From Pseudomonas sp. KK4 (lineage in GTDB: Bacteria; Pseudomonadota; Gammaproteobacteria; Pseudomonadales; Pseudomonadaceae), in contig NZ_LYVP01000014.1 in the NCBI RefSeq assembly GCF_001984065.1, forward strand, positions 21,908 through 85,907: a stretch of DNA of 64,000 nucleotides, given 5' to 3'. The notes below the pieces were generated by a model that was not told where the DNA came from, made no database searches, and saw only the letters and a list, made by a program, of their open reading frames with translations. The translations under genes were made by a program, and so were the position numbers. Shown here one piece after another: positions 29,660-37,885 of the stretch (the stretch's first letter is position 1; every line of letters begins with the position of its first letter).

Positions 29660-30154
29660 TCAGCCGCGTTCGCGGGGGATCAGGCTCTGCAGCTGTTGCG
29701 CCAGAAAACCTGCATCGAACGCGAAGGTGTCCGGGTCTTTCAGACCGTTGGTCTTGCGCCATTGCCAGGTCTGCGAGGGCGGCAGGCAGACCAGTGACAC
29801 GCTGCCATGGCGCGTGGCGGTGAACCCCATGACCGCCAGGGAAATCTGACCGCCGGCCCCCATCACATCAGGGACGAACTCCACCGGTTTGCCGGCGATC
29901 ACGATCGACAGCTTTTCACTCTTGAACGTCGACGTTTCCACCGGCAGGCTCGGCCCGAACGCGGTATAGGGTTCGCGGCTGACCGCCAGCAGGTTCGGCG
30001 CCATGACCGGCTCCAGCCACTGCTGGATCTGATCGAACAGCTCGCCAATGCGCGTCGCCCACACGGCGGACTGTGACTCGAACAGTTGCTTCTTGTGCGC
30101 TTCGCTTTCTGCGTAATGACGAAGCATCTCGCCCAATTGCTGTACATCGTCCAT
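29660..30154 (-). CDS. conserved hypothetical protein
   Basis: A 164-aa soluble protein that I do not recognise. It opens with a helical, charged region (LGEMLRHYAESEAHKKQLFESQSAVWATRIGELFDQIQQWL), followed by a probable beta-rich domain (TSTFKSEKLSIVIAGKPVEFVPDVMGAGGQISLAVMGF and TWQWRKTN). It has no signal peptide, cysteine motif or known catalytic motif. A clear ribosome site (AAAGGA, 8 nt) precedes the ATG, and codon use matches neighbouring genes. It is convergent with the small CcoQ-like gene and co-directional with the GNAT gene upstream. Confidence 0.75.
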   Translation of the reverse strand: MDDVQQLGEMLRHYAESEAHKKQLFESQSAVWATRIGELFDQIQQWLEPVMAPNLLAVSREPYTAFGPSLPVETSTFKSEKLSIVIAGKPVEFVPDVMGAGGQISLAVMGFTATRHGSVSLVCLPPSQTWQWRKTNGLKDPDTFAFDAGFLAQQLQSLIPRERG

Positions 30155-30224
30155 TGCGGTGTTCCTTTGCCGGAATCGGTGCTGCGGACATCGAGCATGG
30201 CAGATGCTGGCGCATCGCGTACGA

Positions 30225-30743
30225 CTAAACGCTGGGAGGTCGTCGCAGCCGCGCCATGCTCAACACATCGACCCATTGGCCTTCGCGCATCCCGTAGTCG
30301 CGCAAGCGGCCTTCGGTTTCGAAACCGAACTTGCGATACAGGCCGATGGCGGCTTCATTGTCGGCGTACACGGTCAGTTCGACGCGGCGCAGGTTCATCC
30401 AGTTGTCAGCGATATCCAGCGCCGCCGCCAACAGTTTCGAACCCACGCCCTTGCCCTGCCACTGCCGCGCCACGCCCATGCCGAAGCTGCCGGCATGGCT
30501 GCGGCGGATGCGCGAAAACTGCTCCAGCGTGATGTTGCCGACCACCGCCCCCTGGTGCAGCGCCACCAACTGCATCACCCGCTCGTCGTCCGCCGCCAGG
30601 CGTTTGCGCCAGATCTCGGCGGACAGAAATGGCATTTGCAGCGTTTGACGGTAAACCAACGGGTCGCGGTAAAGCGCAGTGATGGCTTGGAGGTGGGATT
30701 CGTCGAGGCGTTCGAGGGTGATGACAGAGTCAGTGACAGGCAT
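30225..30743 (-). CDS. GNAT-family N-acetyltransferase
   Basis: A 172-aa acetyl-CoA-dependent acyltransferase. It contains the acetyl-CoA-binding motif A in GMGVARQWQGKGVGSKLLAAALDIAD, followed by the RVELTVYADNEAAIGLYRKFGFETEGRLRD segment typical of RimJ/RimL- and PhnO-like GNATs. The AGGATGA ribosome site fixes the start at 30743, not at an ATG 12 codons upstream. The substrate is unknown. It is monocistronic, and a REPIN lies upstream in the gap to the LysR gene. Confidence 0.93.
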   Translation of the reverse strand: MPVTDSVITLERLDESHLQAITALYRDPLVYRQTLQMPFLSAEIWRKRLAADDERVMQLVALHQGAVVGNITLEQFSRIRRSHAGSFGMGVARQWQGKGVGSKLLAAALDIADNWMNLRRVELTVYADNEAAIGLYRKFGFETEGRLRDYGMREGQWVDVLSMARLRRPPSV

Positions 30744-30813
30744 GGGTGATTCATCCTTGAGGCAGACATGGCCTGTCACTCTACCGCGCCACCCATCGGC
30801 TGACGAGATCCCC

Positions 30814-30913
30814 TGTAGGAGCGAGCTCGCTCGCGATGGACGAGCAGACAGCGCGTTTATTCAGGCTGCCTGCGTCATCGTTGACCACCATCGCGAGCGA
30901 GCTCGCTCCTACA
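30814..30913. repeat. REPIN, GTAGGAGCGAGCTCGCTCGCG class
   Basis: Two inverted 26-nt REPs (TGTAGGAGCGAGCTCGCTCG... and complement) separated by about 48 nt, ending just after the LysR gene stop. Confidence 0.92.
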
Positions 30914-30918
30914 AATAA

Positions 30919-31899
30919 TCAGCGCTCGAACCATTCCTGGCGCTCGTGGAAGGTATTGCGGATCAGCTCCACGATCATTTGCACCTGCGTCTCGTCTTGG
31001 GATTGAGCGTTGACCGCCATCCACACCTGCCGCTGCATCGGCTGGCCGAACAGATCCGGCAAGCCGATCAGCCCGCGGTCGAAGCGGCTCATGTAGCCGG
31101 GCAACAGGCCTATGCAGGCGCTGCTGCGGATCATCTCGAGCATCAGTTCATAGGCCTGCAACTGCACGACGCCGGCCAGGCGCTGGTCCACCAGGTTGTT
31201 CCAGGGCGCAAAGCTGTCGACTTCCCGGTCAGGCTGCCATTGCACCAGCAGGAAATCGGCCAGGTCGTCGAGGGTCTCCGGACGCGAAGCGGCCCGCGAG
31301 TAGCGTTTGGCAATGTGCGGCAGGTAGTCAAGACACGCCAGCCGTTCAGGCTCGCCGGCGGCGAAACTCGGGGCGGGGGCAGGCGCATCGGTTGCCCCCA
31401 GCCACAACACCACATCGGCGCTCACCGCTTGCAGGGCCAACTCACTGTCCAGGGTGATGATGTCCAGGCGCACACTGGCGTTACGTCGCAGCAATGCCAC
31501 CAGATCGCGGCCGAGTACGTCGTGCAGGATCGGCTCGGAAACAGCCAGGCGCACACGAGCTTGTTCAAGGACGGGTAAATCCCGCTCATGGGCCAGGGCG
31601 ATCAGTTGCGCCTGCAACTGCAACCCGTCACGACTGAGAACCGCGCCGTTGTCCGAAGGGCTGAACAGCGAGCACTGCAGTTGAGCCTCAAGTTGAGTCA
31701 GCTGCTTGCGCAAAAGCGTCGCTTTGATGTTGAGTCGACGGGCCGCCTGCATGAAGCAACCGCAACGGGCACTGACAGTGAAACACTGCGCCAGCAGCGG
31801 ATCGATCTGCGCCGCACGGGCGCGCCAGGAAGGCACCGTATCGAGGGGTGCGCGGTATTGGGCAATACGCCGATGACCGGCGGTTTCCATGAATGACAT
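30919..31899 (-). CDS. LysR-family transcriptional regulator
   Basis: A 326-aa one-component regulator. The winged helix-turn-helix lies about 30 residues later than usual, after a leader MSFMETAGHRRIAQYRAPLD. The recognisable HTH core is FTVSARCGCFMQAARRLNIKATLLRKQLTQLEAQLQCSLFS. It is followed by a periplasmic-binding-like co-inducer domain ending in VWMAVNAQSQDETQVQMIVELIR. Ribosome site GGGAG supports the 31899 start. The nearest divergent gene is absent, since 31900-32008 leads to another minus-strand gene, so its target cannot be read from neighbourhood. Confidence 0.88.
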   Translation of the reverse strand: MSFMETAGHRRIAQYRAPLDTVPSWRARAAQIDPLLAQCFTVSARCGCFMQAARRLNIKATLLRKQLTQLEAQLQCSLFSPSDNGAVLSRDGLQLQAQLIALAHERDLPVLEQARVRLAVSEPILHDVLGRDLVALLRRNASVRLDIITLDSELALQAVSADVVLWLGATDAPAPAPSFAAGEPERLACLDYLPHIAKRYSRAASRPETLDDLADFLLVQWQPDREVDSFAPWNNLVDQRLAGVVQLQAYELMLEMIRSSACIGLLPGYMSRFDRGLIGLPDLFGQPMQRQVWMAVNAQSQDETQVQMIVELIRNTFHERQEWFER

Positions 31900-31979
31900 C
31901 GATGACTCCCTGTCGATTGATCACTGGGAACTCCATCCTGCGCATCGTTCATGAAACGGGTGTGACAGGCGCGCGAAAC

Positions 31980-32007
31980 TGCAGGAGCGAGCATGCTCAC
32001 TCCTGCA
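31980..32007. repeat. REP-like single palindrome
   Basis: TGCAGGAGCGAGCATGCTCACTCCTGCA-type imperfect palindrome between two minus-strand genes, resembling half of a GTAGGAGCGAGC-class REPIN. It may act as a terminator for the AhpD-like gene's upstream neighbour. Confidence 0.5.
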
Positions 32008-32008
32008 C

Positions 32009-32449
32009 TCAGGTGCTGGGGCTTTGACGAAAGCTCACAGCCAGGCGGTTCCAGCTGTTGATGGTGGTGACGGCAATGGTCAGGTCAACCAGTTCGCCTT
32101 CACTGAACTGCCCCCGCGCCTGCTCATAGACATCATCGGGCACTTGGTTTTCCGACAGCAGCGTCACCGCTTCGGTCCAGGCCAGGGCGGCACGTTCGCG
32201 GGGGTTGAAGAAGTTGCTGTCGCGCCAGACCACGATGGAATACAGGCGTCGATCGGTCTCGCCCAGGCGCCGGGCATCCACCGAGTGCATGTCGGTACAG
32301 AACGCGCAGCCGTTGAGTTGCGAGGCGCGGATCTTGATCAGGTGCAACAGCGCCGGCTCGATGCTCAAGCTGCTGGTGAGCGCTTCCATGGCGATCATCG
32401 CCTTCATCGCCTTGGGCGAGGCGCTGTAATAGTCCAGTCGAGGGTTCAT
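32009..32449 (-). CDS. carboxymuconolactone decarboxylase / AhpD-like protein
   Basis: A 146-aa alpha-helical protein of the CMD/AhpD family. The redox motif C-A-F-C lies in ASQLNGCAFCTDMHSVDARRLGE, the typical ExxxxCxxC(x)xxH arrangement of peroxidase-like AhpD homologues. It is followed by WRDSNFFNPRERAALAWTEAVT. A role as an alkylhydroperoxidase-like antioxidant is likely from the motif, but the exact substrate is unknown. The ATG at 32449 is favoured over an upstream in-frame ATG at 32464 because it begins at the conserved MNPRLDYYSASP. Confidence 0.93.
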   Translation of the reverse strand: MNPRLDYYSASPKAMKAMIAMEALTSSLSIEPALLHLIKIRASQLNGCAFCTDMHSVDARRLGETDRRLYSIVVWRDSNFFNPRERAALAWTEAVTLLSENQVPDDVYEQARGQFSEGELVDLTIAVTTINSWNRLAVSFRQSPST

Positions 32450-32738
32450 GGCAGGCCTATCCAATCGGGTGAGTGATTAGAAGATTGGCACAAGCAACCC
32501 GTGACGCCAGATCCAATTATGCGAAATACCAGGTGACCACTTTACGGCTGCCTTCGACCCACTAACCGATAACTTACGACCCTGCCTGTAAACCTTCTTC
32601 ATTGTCTTCACTGAACGTTCAGCCACGCCATTGGCCACCTCAATAAGTGCGCAATTGGATATATCTACGTGGTTACCTGTTACTTAAACTGGCGCCGTCA
32701 TCCAGACACCTCACACTTAACACCCCAGGTGAATCATC

Positions 32739-32936
32739 ATGAAAAACTTCGTTATCGTCGGCAGTTTGTTGTGCGCAGCGTTTTCGGGCCTGACGTTTGC
32801 CGAAGGTGGCAGCGACCGCCTGATAGAACGTGCAAACGCCCGTTCTCAAGAGGCTGCAGCTCAAAATTCGCGCATTCAGAACGACAACGGCAATACCGCT
32901 GAACGTGCGCAAACCCTGCCAGCCAAAGCCAGCTGA
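32739..32936 (+). CDS. small secreted protein
   Basis: A 65-aa product with a signal peptide (VIVGSLLCAAFSGLTFA, cleaved before EGG) and a hydrophilic mature part of about 44 residues rich in Ala, Asn, Gln and Arg. There are no cysteines in the mature part. It is a stand-alone gene with its own 289-bp upstream region and a strong hairpin downstream. The family is not recognised; similar small periplasmic proteins are common in Pseudomonas. Confidence 0.75.
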   Translation: MKNFVIVGSLLCAAFSGLTFAEGGSDRLIERANARSQEAAAQNSRIQNDNGNTAERAQTLPAKAS

Positions 32937-32967
32937 AGTGCCTGCCCGGCTATGGCTCGAACGCTGC

Positions 32968-33003
32968 CTCATCCTTGCAAGTTAACTAACCTGCAAGGAT
33001 GAG
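32968..33003 (+). terminator. stem-loop after the small secreted protein gene
   Basis: A 13-bp perfect stem (CTCATCCTTGCA(A/G) with TGCAAGGATGAG) around a short AT loop. There is no clear T-run, so termination strength is uncertain. Confidence 0.6.
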
Positions 33004-33261
33004 CGCTTATAAGTGCAACACGAAAGCCATGAAACCATCTCTACAATAAAGATGCCTTAGCAAATCCATAATGTTCAATAACCTCTCGCGGACGCTGACT
33101 TTAAAACTTACCAGCGAGACAACTAATACTGCCGAAAGCCTATCCAGTGTCATTCCGCCGGCCGATAGATAAGTCTTCGGCATCCGGTCAAACCATGGCC
33201 CACTAGTCCAATTCCGCGTTTTTTCCCTTGGCAACTTCTTCACTGCTCGCGAAAGCAGGTA

Positions 33262-33291
33262 ATCTTGCGCAACGCACACCGCGAACAAGAT
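33262..33291 (+). promoter_or_regulatory. inverted repeat upstream of the MocR-type regulator, possible autoregulatory site
   Basis: ATCTTG and CAAGAT half-sites separated by 18 bp, ending 22 bp before the start codon. The partial symmetry extends inward (ATCTTGCGC / GCGAACAAGAT). GntR/MocR proteins bind such dyads near their own genes; the link is inferred. Confidence 0.35.
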
Positions 33292-33313
33292 CACCGCGCA
33301 GGAGCTTGCCAGT

Positions 33314-34747
33314 ATGGAACTACATGTTGTCATCAACGGCCGCAAGGACCTGGCAGGCCAGTTGTACAACCAACTGCGCAGCGCCATCGAATCGGGTCGC
33401 CTGGCAGCAGGGACTCAGCTTCCTCCCAGCCGCTTGCTCGCCGAGCAACTGGGCATTTCGCGCAAGACCATTTCTGACACCTATGCCCAGTTGACCTACG
33501 AAAACTTCCTCACCGGAGTGATCGGCAAGGGTACCTACGTCAATGCCCGGGCCTCGAAGGTCGAGCGCAAACAGAACCACAGCGATCTGGCCGGCTTCGA
33601 GGTGATCGAGTCCTGGCGCAATCTGCCGGTGTTTTTGCGCCATCCGACCCTGGAAGGTTCGCTGCGTTATGACTTCATCGGCGGCGCCACCAGCCGGGGC
33701 CTGTTTCCCCAGGACGATTGGCGGCGCTGCACGTCCCATGCACTGCGACAGATAGCTGGAACCAAGGGCTTTTACAGCCTGGCAGAAGGCCTGCCGGCGC
33801 TGCGCAATGCCATTGCACGGCATATCTCTTTTTCGCGGGGGGTCAATTGCCAGGATGAGGACGTGGTGGTGTGCAATGGCGCTCAGCAGGCGCTGGACCT
33901 GATTTCCCGGGTGCTGACCCGCCCCGGCAGCATCGTCGCCATGGAAGACCCCGGTTATCCGCCGGCTCGCCTGCTGTTCGGCACTCACGGCGCCACGGTG
34001 ATCGGAGTTCCGGTGGACGCCGAGGGCATTCAGGTCGACAAGATCCCCCTCGGCACCCGGCTGATCTACGTCACCCCCTCGCACCAGTTTCCCCTCGGCA
34101 TGCCCATGAGCCAGGAGCGCCGGGTCGCCCTGCTGGCCAGGGCCCATGAGCTGGGGGCGATCGTCATCGAGGACGATTACGACAGCGAGTTTCGCTACGA
34201 AGGACGACCGACCGACTCGCTGCAAAGCATGGACGAACGAGGGATCGTCGCCTACGTCGGGACTTTTTCGAAGACTCTGCTGCCCGAATTGCGCCTGGGC
34301 TACGCAATTCTGCCGCCGGCGATCCTCGAGGCGGTCGTGCGCGCCAAGCAGCTCACGGACCTGCACACCTCCACCCTGCCCCAGTGGGCGCTGGCGAAAT
34401 TCATCGCCGAGGGGTGCCTGCTCAAACACATCCGTCGTTGCCACACCATTTACGCCGGCAGGCGCGATCGCATCCTGGCGCGCATGACCGGGGACCTGTC
34501 GCCCTGGCTCGAAGCGGTCCCGACCAGGGCGGGCTTTCACATGGTGGTGCTGTGCAAAGTGCCGATTGACGTGCCCCTGGTGATCGAACTGGCGAAAAAA
34601 GTCGAAGTCGGGCTGTATGCCATCGACAGCTTTTTCTACCAGCAACCCCCGCAAGACGGGTTTTTCCTCGGTTTCGGCGCCATCGAAACCCTGGATATCG
34701 ACACCGCTCTGGACCGCTTGAGAGACATTCTGCAACAAGTGGCCTGA
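33314..34747 (+). CDS. MocR-type transcriptional regulator (GntR HTH + aminotransferase-like PLP domain)
   Basis: A 477-aa chimeric regulator. Residues ~1-75 form a GntR winged helix (LAGQLYNQLRSAIESGRLAAGTQLPPSRLLAEQLGISRKTI). Residues ~110-470 form a fold-type I aminotransferase domain with PLP contacts (QQALDLISRVL; VIEDDYDSEFRY; VGTFSK-TLLPELRLGY with Schiff-base lysine about K320). MocR proteins sense PLP-linked metabolites and control amine or vitamin B6 genes. Its target may be the quinol monooxygenase-like gene next to it, since an inverted repeat lies between them. The linker and the active-site motif are intact. Confidence 0.95.
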   Translation: MELHVVINGRKDLAGQLYNQLRSAIESGRLAAGTQLPPSRLLAEQLGISRKTISDTYAQLTYENFLTGVIGKGTYVNARASKVERKQNHSDLAGFEVIESWRNLPVFLRHPTLEGSLRYDFIGGATSRGLFPQDDWRRCTSHALRQIAGTKGFYSLAEGLPALRNAIARHISFSRGVNCQDEDVVVCNGAQQALDLISRVLTRPGSIVAMEDPGYPPARLLFGTHGATVIGVPVDAEGIQVDKIPLGTRLIYVTPSHQFPLGMPMSQERRVALLARAHELGAIVIEDDYDSEFRYEGRPTDSLQSMDERGIVAYVGTFSKTLLPELRLGYAILPPAILEAVVRAKQLTDLHTSTLPQWALAKFIAEGCLLKHIRRCHTIYAGRRDRILARMTGDLSPWLEAVPTRAGFHMVVLCKVPIDVPLVIELAKKVEVGLYAIDSFFYQQPPQDGFFLGFGAIETLDIDTALDRLRDILQQVA

Positions 34748-34795
34748 TTGGACTGCCGCTTTATCCGGCGATTGGCTATTGGTTGTCTGCGGGTG

Positions 34796-34849
34796 CAGGC
34801 CTATCCTGCTTAGGCGTTATCCCTCAATGAGCAGGATTAGTCCGGCCTG
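34796..34849 (+). promoter_or_regulatory. large inverted repeat between MocR gene and monooxygenase-like gene
   Basis: TCCTGCT (34804-34810) and AGCAGGA (34830-34836) with extended symmetry into CAGGCC / GGCCTG on the outer sides. It could be an operator for the downstream gene or a hairpin terminating the upstream one. No T-run follows, which favours an operator. Confidence 0.4.
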
Positions 34850-34867
34850 ATTCAGGAGTGTGTACCA

Positions 34868-35161
34868 ATGTCCTACAAAGTGATCAATACCGTACAGGTC
34901 AAGGCCGTCGCCGGCCGCTCGGAAGAACTGGGTAAGCAACTGCAAAAGATTGTCGACACCCTGCGCGAATTACCGGGCTGTGATTCCTATATGGTCGACC
35001 GCTGCCCCGAGGACGGAAACCGCTGGACCGTCAGCGCACACTGGCAGTCGGAAGCCGCCATGCAATCGCATTTCAACAGCCCTCAGGTGCAGGGTTTCAT
35101 CGATTTGATCGACTGCCAACTGGCCAACGCCGTGGACTTCAACAGCTTCCCGATTCGCTGA
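34868..35161 (+). CDS. antibiotic biosynthesis monooxygenase (ABM)-domain protein
   Basis: A 97-aa dimeric ferredoxin-like-fold protein of the ABM/quinol monooxygenase type. The pattern is VINTVQVKAVAGRSEELGKQLQKIVDTLRELPGCDSYMVDR, then WTVSAHWQSEAAMQSHFNSPQVQGFIDLI. Members include cofactor-free monooxygenases such as YgiN. Ribosome site AGGAGTG precedes the ATG by the right distance. It is adjacent and co-directional to the MocR-type regulator, so it may be its target. Substrate unknown. Confidence 0.9.
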   Translation: MSYKVINTVQVKAVAGRSEELGKQLQKIVDTLRELPGCDSYMVDRCPEDGNRWTVSAHWQSEAAMQSHFNSPQVQGFIDLIDCQLANAVDFNSFPIR

Positions 35162-35264
35162 AGGCCTCGTTTCACCCAGGGCTGATCGCTGCCGTTTTAC
35201 CCGGTTCGTTGTGGGGGATTCCGTGGTGCCCGGCCACCCTGAATTCTGAAGATGCCCCCATTCC

Positions 35265-35368
35265 CCTGCAGGGGCCGAGCTTGCTCGCGATGAGCCTGTG
35301 AACACCCCGGGGCATCAGTTGCCCAGCGTCATCGTTGACGTCCATCGCGAGCGAGCTCGCTCCTACAG
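35265..35368. repeat. REPIN, GTAGGAGCGAGCTCGCTCGCG class, one arm degenerate
   Basis: The right arm (TCCATCGCGAGCGAGCTCGC...TACAG) is intact. The left arm (CTGCAGGGGCCGAGCTTGCT...) has several changes. Confidence 0.8.
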
Positions 35369-35460
35369 AAAAGCGCGCATTCCCCAAGTCAGGTCGGCTC
35401 GCTTGGCTTTCGATTTTGGTATTGAGTTGCCCCGCCCAAACCCAAGGCGCCTGACAAGAA

Positions 35461-35490
35461 GCCATCGCTGGCAGGCCAGCTCCCACAGGG
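35461..35490. repeat. single REP, GCGGGAGCTGGCTTGCCAGC class
   Basis: GCCATCGCTGGCAGGCCAGC followed by TCCCACAGGG, one half of the REPIN class seen intact at 20218-20309. Confidence 0.7.
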
Positions 35491-35644
35491 TCCGTGTGTC
35501 TGGTGCCTCTGCGCACCATTGACCAGCACTCCTCATTCGAGCAAGCCAATTGGTCTCCTGACCTTCCCGAATATTGGCTGTTTGCTTGCCCTGCGCAGCG
35601 CACTAGATTGGTTCCCGACAACCCATCCAACTCAGGTAATGAAC

Positions 35645-36055
35645 ATGAACGTTTTGCGCTTCTGTGCCGCCTCCCTTGTTGCCCTGACCCTGACCATTTC
35701 AGCCTCTGCCTTCGCCCATGACCCATCGGAAAAGGTCACGATCCTGCAGGATCAAATGCTGAAAAACGCACCGGGCAAAAAAGCGTTGATGATCGAAGTC
35801 GACTACAAGCCGGGCCAATCGTCCATTGCTCACAAGCATGACGGTACCGCCATGGCCTACGTCCTCGAGGGAGAAATCACTTCGCAAGTCAAAGGCGAGA
35901 AGGAAGTGACCTACAAAACTGGCGAGTTCTGGTATGAAGCGGCCGGCTCAGAACACTTGGTTTCGAAAAACGCCAGCGCCACCAAGCCTGCCAAGTTGCT
36001 GGTGTTCATGGTCTTGTCGCCAGACGAGAAAGTACTGATCCCATTGAAAAACTGA
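35645..36055 (+). CDS. secreted cupin-domain protein
   Basis: A 136-aa single-domain cupin with a signal peptide (LRFCAASLVALTLTISASAFA). Cupin motif 1 is represented by GQSSIAHKHDGTAMAYVLEGEITSQ and motif 2 by GEFWYEAAGSEHLVSKNAS, retaining two histidines and one glutamate for metal binding plus the motif 2 histidine. It is predicted periplasmic. ATG 35645 is favoured because the AGG upstream is 8 nt away; ATG 35639 would be too close. It is monocistronic, with a terminator right after. Function unknown; many small secreted cupins are of unknown role. Confidence 0.9.
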   Translation: MNVLRFCAASLVALTLTISASAFAHDPSEKVTILQDQMLKNAPGKKALMIEVDYKPGQSSIAHKHDGTAMAYVLEGEITSQVKGEKEVTYKTGEFWYEAAGSEHLVSKNASATKPAKLLVFMVLSPDEKVLIPLKN

Positions 36056-36081
36056 TAGCTGGACCGACAGCCATAAATAAG

Positions 36082-36112
36082 AAGGCTCGAATCGATGATT
36101 CGGGCCTTTTTA
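36082..36112 (+). terminator. rho-independent terminator after the cupin gene
   Basis: An 11-bp stem (AGGCTCGAATC / GATTCGGGCCT) followed by TTTTTAT. Confidence 0.85.
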
Positions 36113-36281
36113 TATCCTGCGGCAATTAAACTGGTGCTTTTAAACCAAATGAAACTACCGCGACGCTGATAACCCTATATAGACGCTATTTCATTAATTC
36201 AATCCAGGTTTAGTCTTTACTGACCGCCGCTCCTTGCGGCAAAGCCTCTTTCGATTAATGTCGTTTCGCGGGAGAAACACC

Positions 36282-36992
36282 ATGAAACTTGCGATGGTCA
36301 GTACGTTGACGATAACGGCGCTATTAGCCGGCTGCTCGATTCCCACGGCACCTTCAGCGGTTTCATCGCTGGACGGCATATTCAGCGAACCGGTGGGCCG
36401 CAGCAACGCCACGCGCATTCCCAATGGCAAGCAGGTCGCCCTGGGCGTGCTGTACAGCCGCAACACCCAGGCCAACCGTGCGTACCTGCAGGACTATCAG
36501 GCCAACGCCGGCACCGGTTTTGGCCAGAGCCTGCTGGTACAGCCGATTCACGACGCCTATGTCGCCACGTCCAGACCCGACCTTGCCGTGGACTGGGTCA
36601 AAGCCTCCCTGCAACGGCAATTCGGTTCAGTCACGGTGTACCCGGACATGCAAAGCCTGAAGGCGGCGAAACCGGATGTTGTCGCAGTGATCGACACTCG
36701 TAGCCAGCTCATCACTTCGCGCAGTTCCGATGTTCAAGCCGAGGTCAGCGCTCACTTCTACGACAGCAAGCTCAATTACATCGGCACCGCACAAGGTCAG
36801 GATGCAAAAGCCATGAGCCCGGTATGGGCGGACTTCAAGCGCAGCGAAGAGATCGTCGCCGACATTAACGAACAGCAGAATGTGCAAGTCAGGGCGTTGC
36901 AGAAGTTCGACCGGTCGCTGAACAGTTTATTGACCAGTCCGACAGATAAAGTGTCGATGATCGATAGCCATCCTGGCGTCAAATTGTATTGA
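36282..36992 (+). CDS. lipoprotein of unknown function
   Basis: A 236-aa exported lipoprotein with a canonical lipobox LLAGC (Cys17), then SIPTAPSAVSS. The mature part has an alpha-beta pattern including ATRIPNGKQVALGVLYS, YVATSRPDLAVDWVKASLQRQFGSVTVYP and LKAAKPDVVAVIDTRSQLITSRSSDVQAEVSAHFYD. This resembles the LptE/Rcs-type lipoprotein folds with a repeated strand-helix-strand, and the second half resembles the ATPase-like DUF of LpoB-type proteins, but no confident match was made. Residue +2 is Ser, which predicts outer-membrane sorting. GGGAGA precedes the start. Confidence 0.8.
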   Translation: MKLAMVSTLTITALLAGCSIPTAPSAVSSLDGIFSEPVGRSNATRIPNGKQVALGVLYSRNTQANRAYLQDYQANAGTGFGQSLLVQPIHDAYVATSRPDLAVDWVKASLQRQFGSVTVYPDMQSLKAAKPDVVAVIDTRSQLITSRSSDVQAEVSAHFYDSKLNYIGTAQGQDAKAMSPVWADFKRSEEIVADINEQQNVQVRALQKFDRSLNSLLTSPTDKVSMIDSHPGVKLY

Positions 36993-37070
36993 CCTGCTCG
37001 CGAGCAGGCTCGCTCCCGCATTAGTTGGGTGTCTGGCACTAAACAATGTGGCAGCGAGAATGCTCGCGAA
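36993..37070. repeat. degenerate REP pair
   Basis: CTGCTCGCGAGCAGGCTCGC...CGCA and GTGGCAGCGAGAATGCTCGC...GAA in inverted orientation directly after the lipoprotein gene. Confidence 0.7.
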
Positions 37071-37203
37071 GAGGTTCTAACAGTCTTCGCTTTTCCACTT
37101 GGCAATATCAGGCAAATGTTCCGCGCTATTCATGAAACTCAACTCCATTACTCTAGGCGCTCGCATGACGCGAACACTCACCATCATGGAGATTATTCTG
37201 AGT

Positions 37204-37800
37204 ATGGAACAGCAAAAATCCTTTATCGCCCGCATTCGTTGCGACGACACAAAAATGAAGTTCTTCGACCAGATGCTGCCCAACAGCGCGGGCCAGGGCA
37301 ATATTCTCACCAGCGCCCACCGCTTTTCCGACATCACCGGCCAGATGGTCCGGGTCCACAGGCGCAACGACGGTACCGGGCGAACCCGGTCGGACGATAT
37401 GGTTGTGTACTTCGGCTGCCATGGCGACTACTACAACATTCAGATACGCAGCGAAGCCTGGTTTGGCAAGTACTTGAGCAAAAACAATTTTGGCGTTCTC
37501 GGTGCCTTTCCAGGTGCAGGCGGCAACACCACCTCGTTCAACCTGCTGAACCTCGATCAGCAAATCATCACCCTCGGTGACATCAAAAAGAACGACGTCA
37601 CGGTTTACCTCAAGGCGCGGCACGCGGGCACGATCAAACGCCACCTGATCGACAGCCCGAAAATGTATGCCTACAGCGATGAAGTCGGCGAGAGCGTGAC
37701 GTTCAGCCTGAAGATCCTGGAGCGGGACGTGCCCTACCCGACCAGCTCGAGCCCCTATCCCCTGTTCATCGAGGCCAGGGATCAGTCCGACGACGATTGA
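37204..37800 (+). CDS. unrecognised protein
   Basis: A 198-aa soluble protein with no signal peptide and no family that I recognise. It is rich in Asp, Arg and aromatic residues, with strand-like segments (MVRVHRRNDGTGRTRSDDMVVYFGCHGDYYNIQIRSEAWF; NDVTVYLKARHAGTIKRHLIDSPKMYAYSDEVGESVTFSLKIL) that look like a beta-sandwich or trefoil. The start is uncertain: ATG 37204 is 12 nt from a GGAG, while ATG 37165 is 8 nt from AGGCG. It ends next to a bidirectional terminator shared with gdhB. Confidence 0.7.
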   Translation: MEQQKSFIARIRCDDTKMKFFDQMLPNSAGQGNILTSAHRFSDITGQMVRVHRRNDGTGRTRSDDMVVYFGCHGDYYNIQIRSEAWFGKYLSKNNFGVLGAFPGAGGNTTSFNLLNLDQQIITLGDIKKNDVTVYLKARHAGTIKRHLIDSPKMYAYSDEVGESVTFSLKILERDVPYPTSSSPYPLFIEARDQSDDD

Positions 37801-37840
37801 TCGGCGCGCCAGCCGTCCTCACAGCCTCCGAAAATAAAAA

Positions 37841-37872
37841 AAGCCCCGTATCTCACGATACGGGGCTTTTTC
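37841..37872. terminator. bidirectional terminator between convergent genes
   Basis: A perfect stem AAGCCCCGTATC / GATACGGGGCTT with poly-A on the left and poly-T on the right, serving both the unknown gene (plus) and gdhB (minus). Confidence 0.9.
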
Positions 37873-37885
37873 ATTCAACGGCTGA

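Larger units (their letters stand above)
32937..33313. other. gene-free stretch before the MocR-type regulator
   Basis: It holds a stem-loop at 32968-33003 and an inverted repeat at 33262-33291 close to the regulator start. Nothing else was recognised; an open frame on the minus strand here has no ribosome site and no protein-like features. Confidence 0.6.
35162..35644. other. gene-free stretch rich in REP palindromes
   Basis: It contains a REPIN at 35265-35368 and a single REP-like palindrome at 35461-35490. The last 100 bp before the cupin gene presumably hold its promoter. No coding signal was found. Confidence 0.6.

Noticed and set aside
33007..33387. 126-codon minus-strand frame overlapping the MocR start
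   Set aside because: It overlaps the well-supported regulator gene, lacks a ribosome site and ends in unrelated intergenic sequence.
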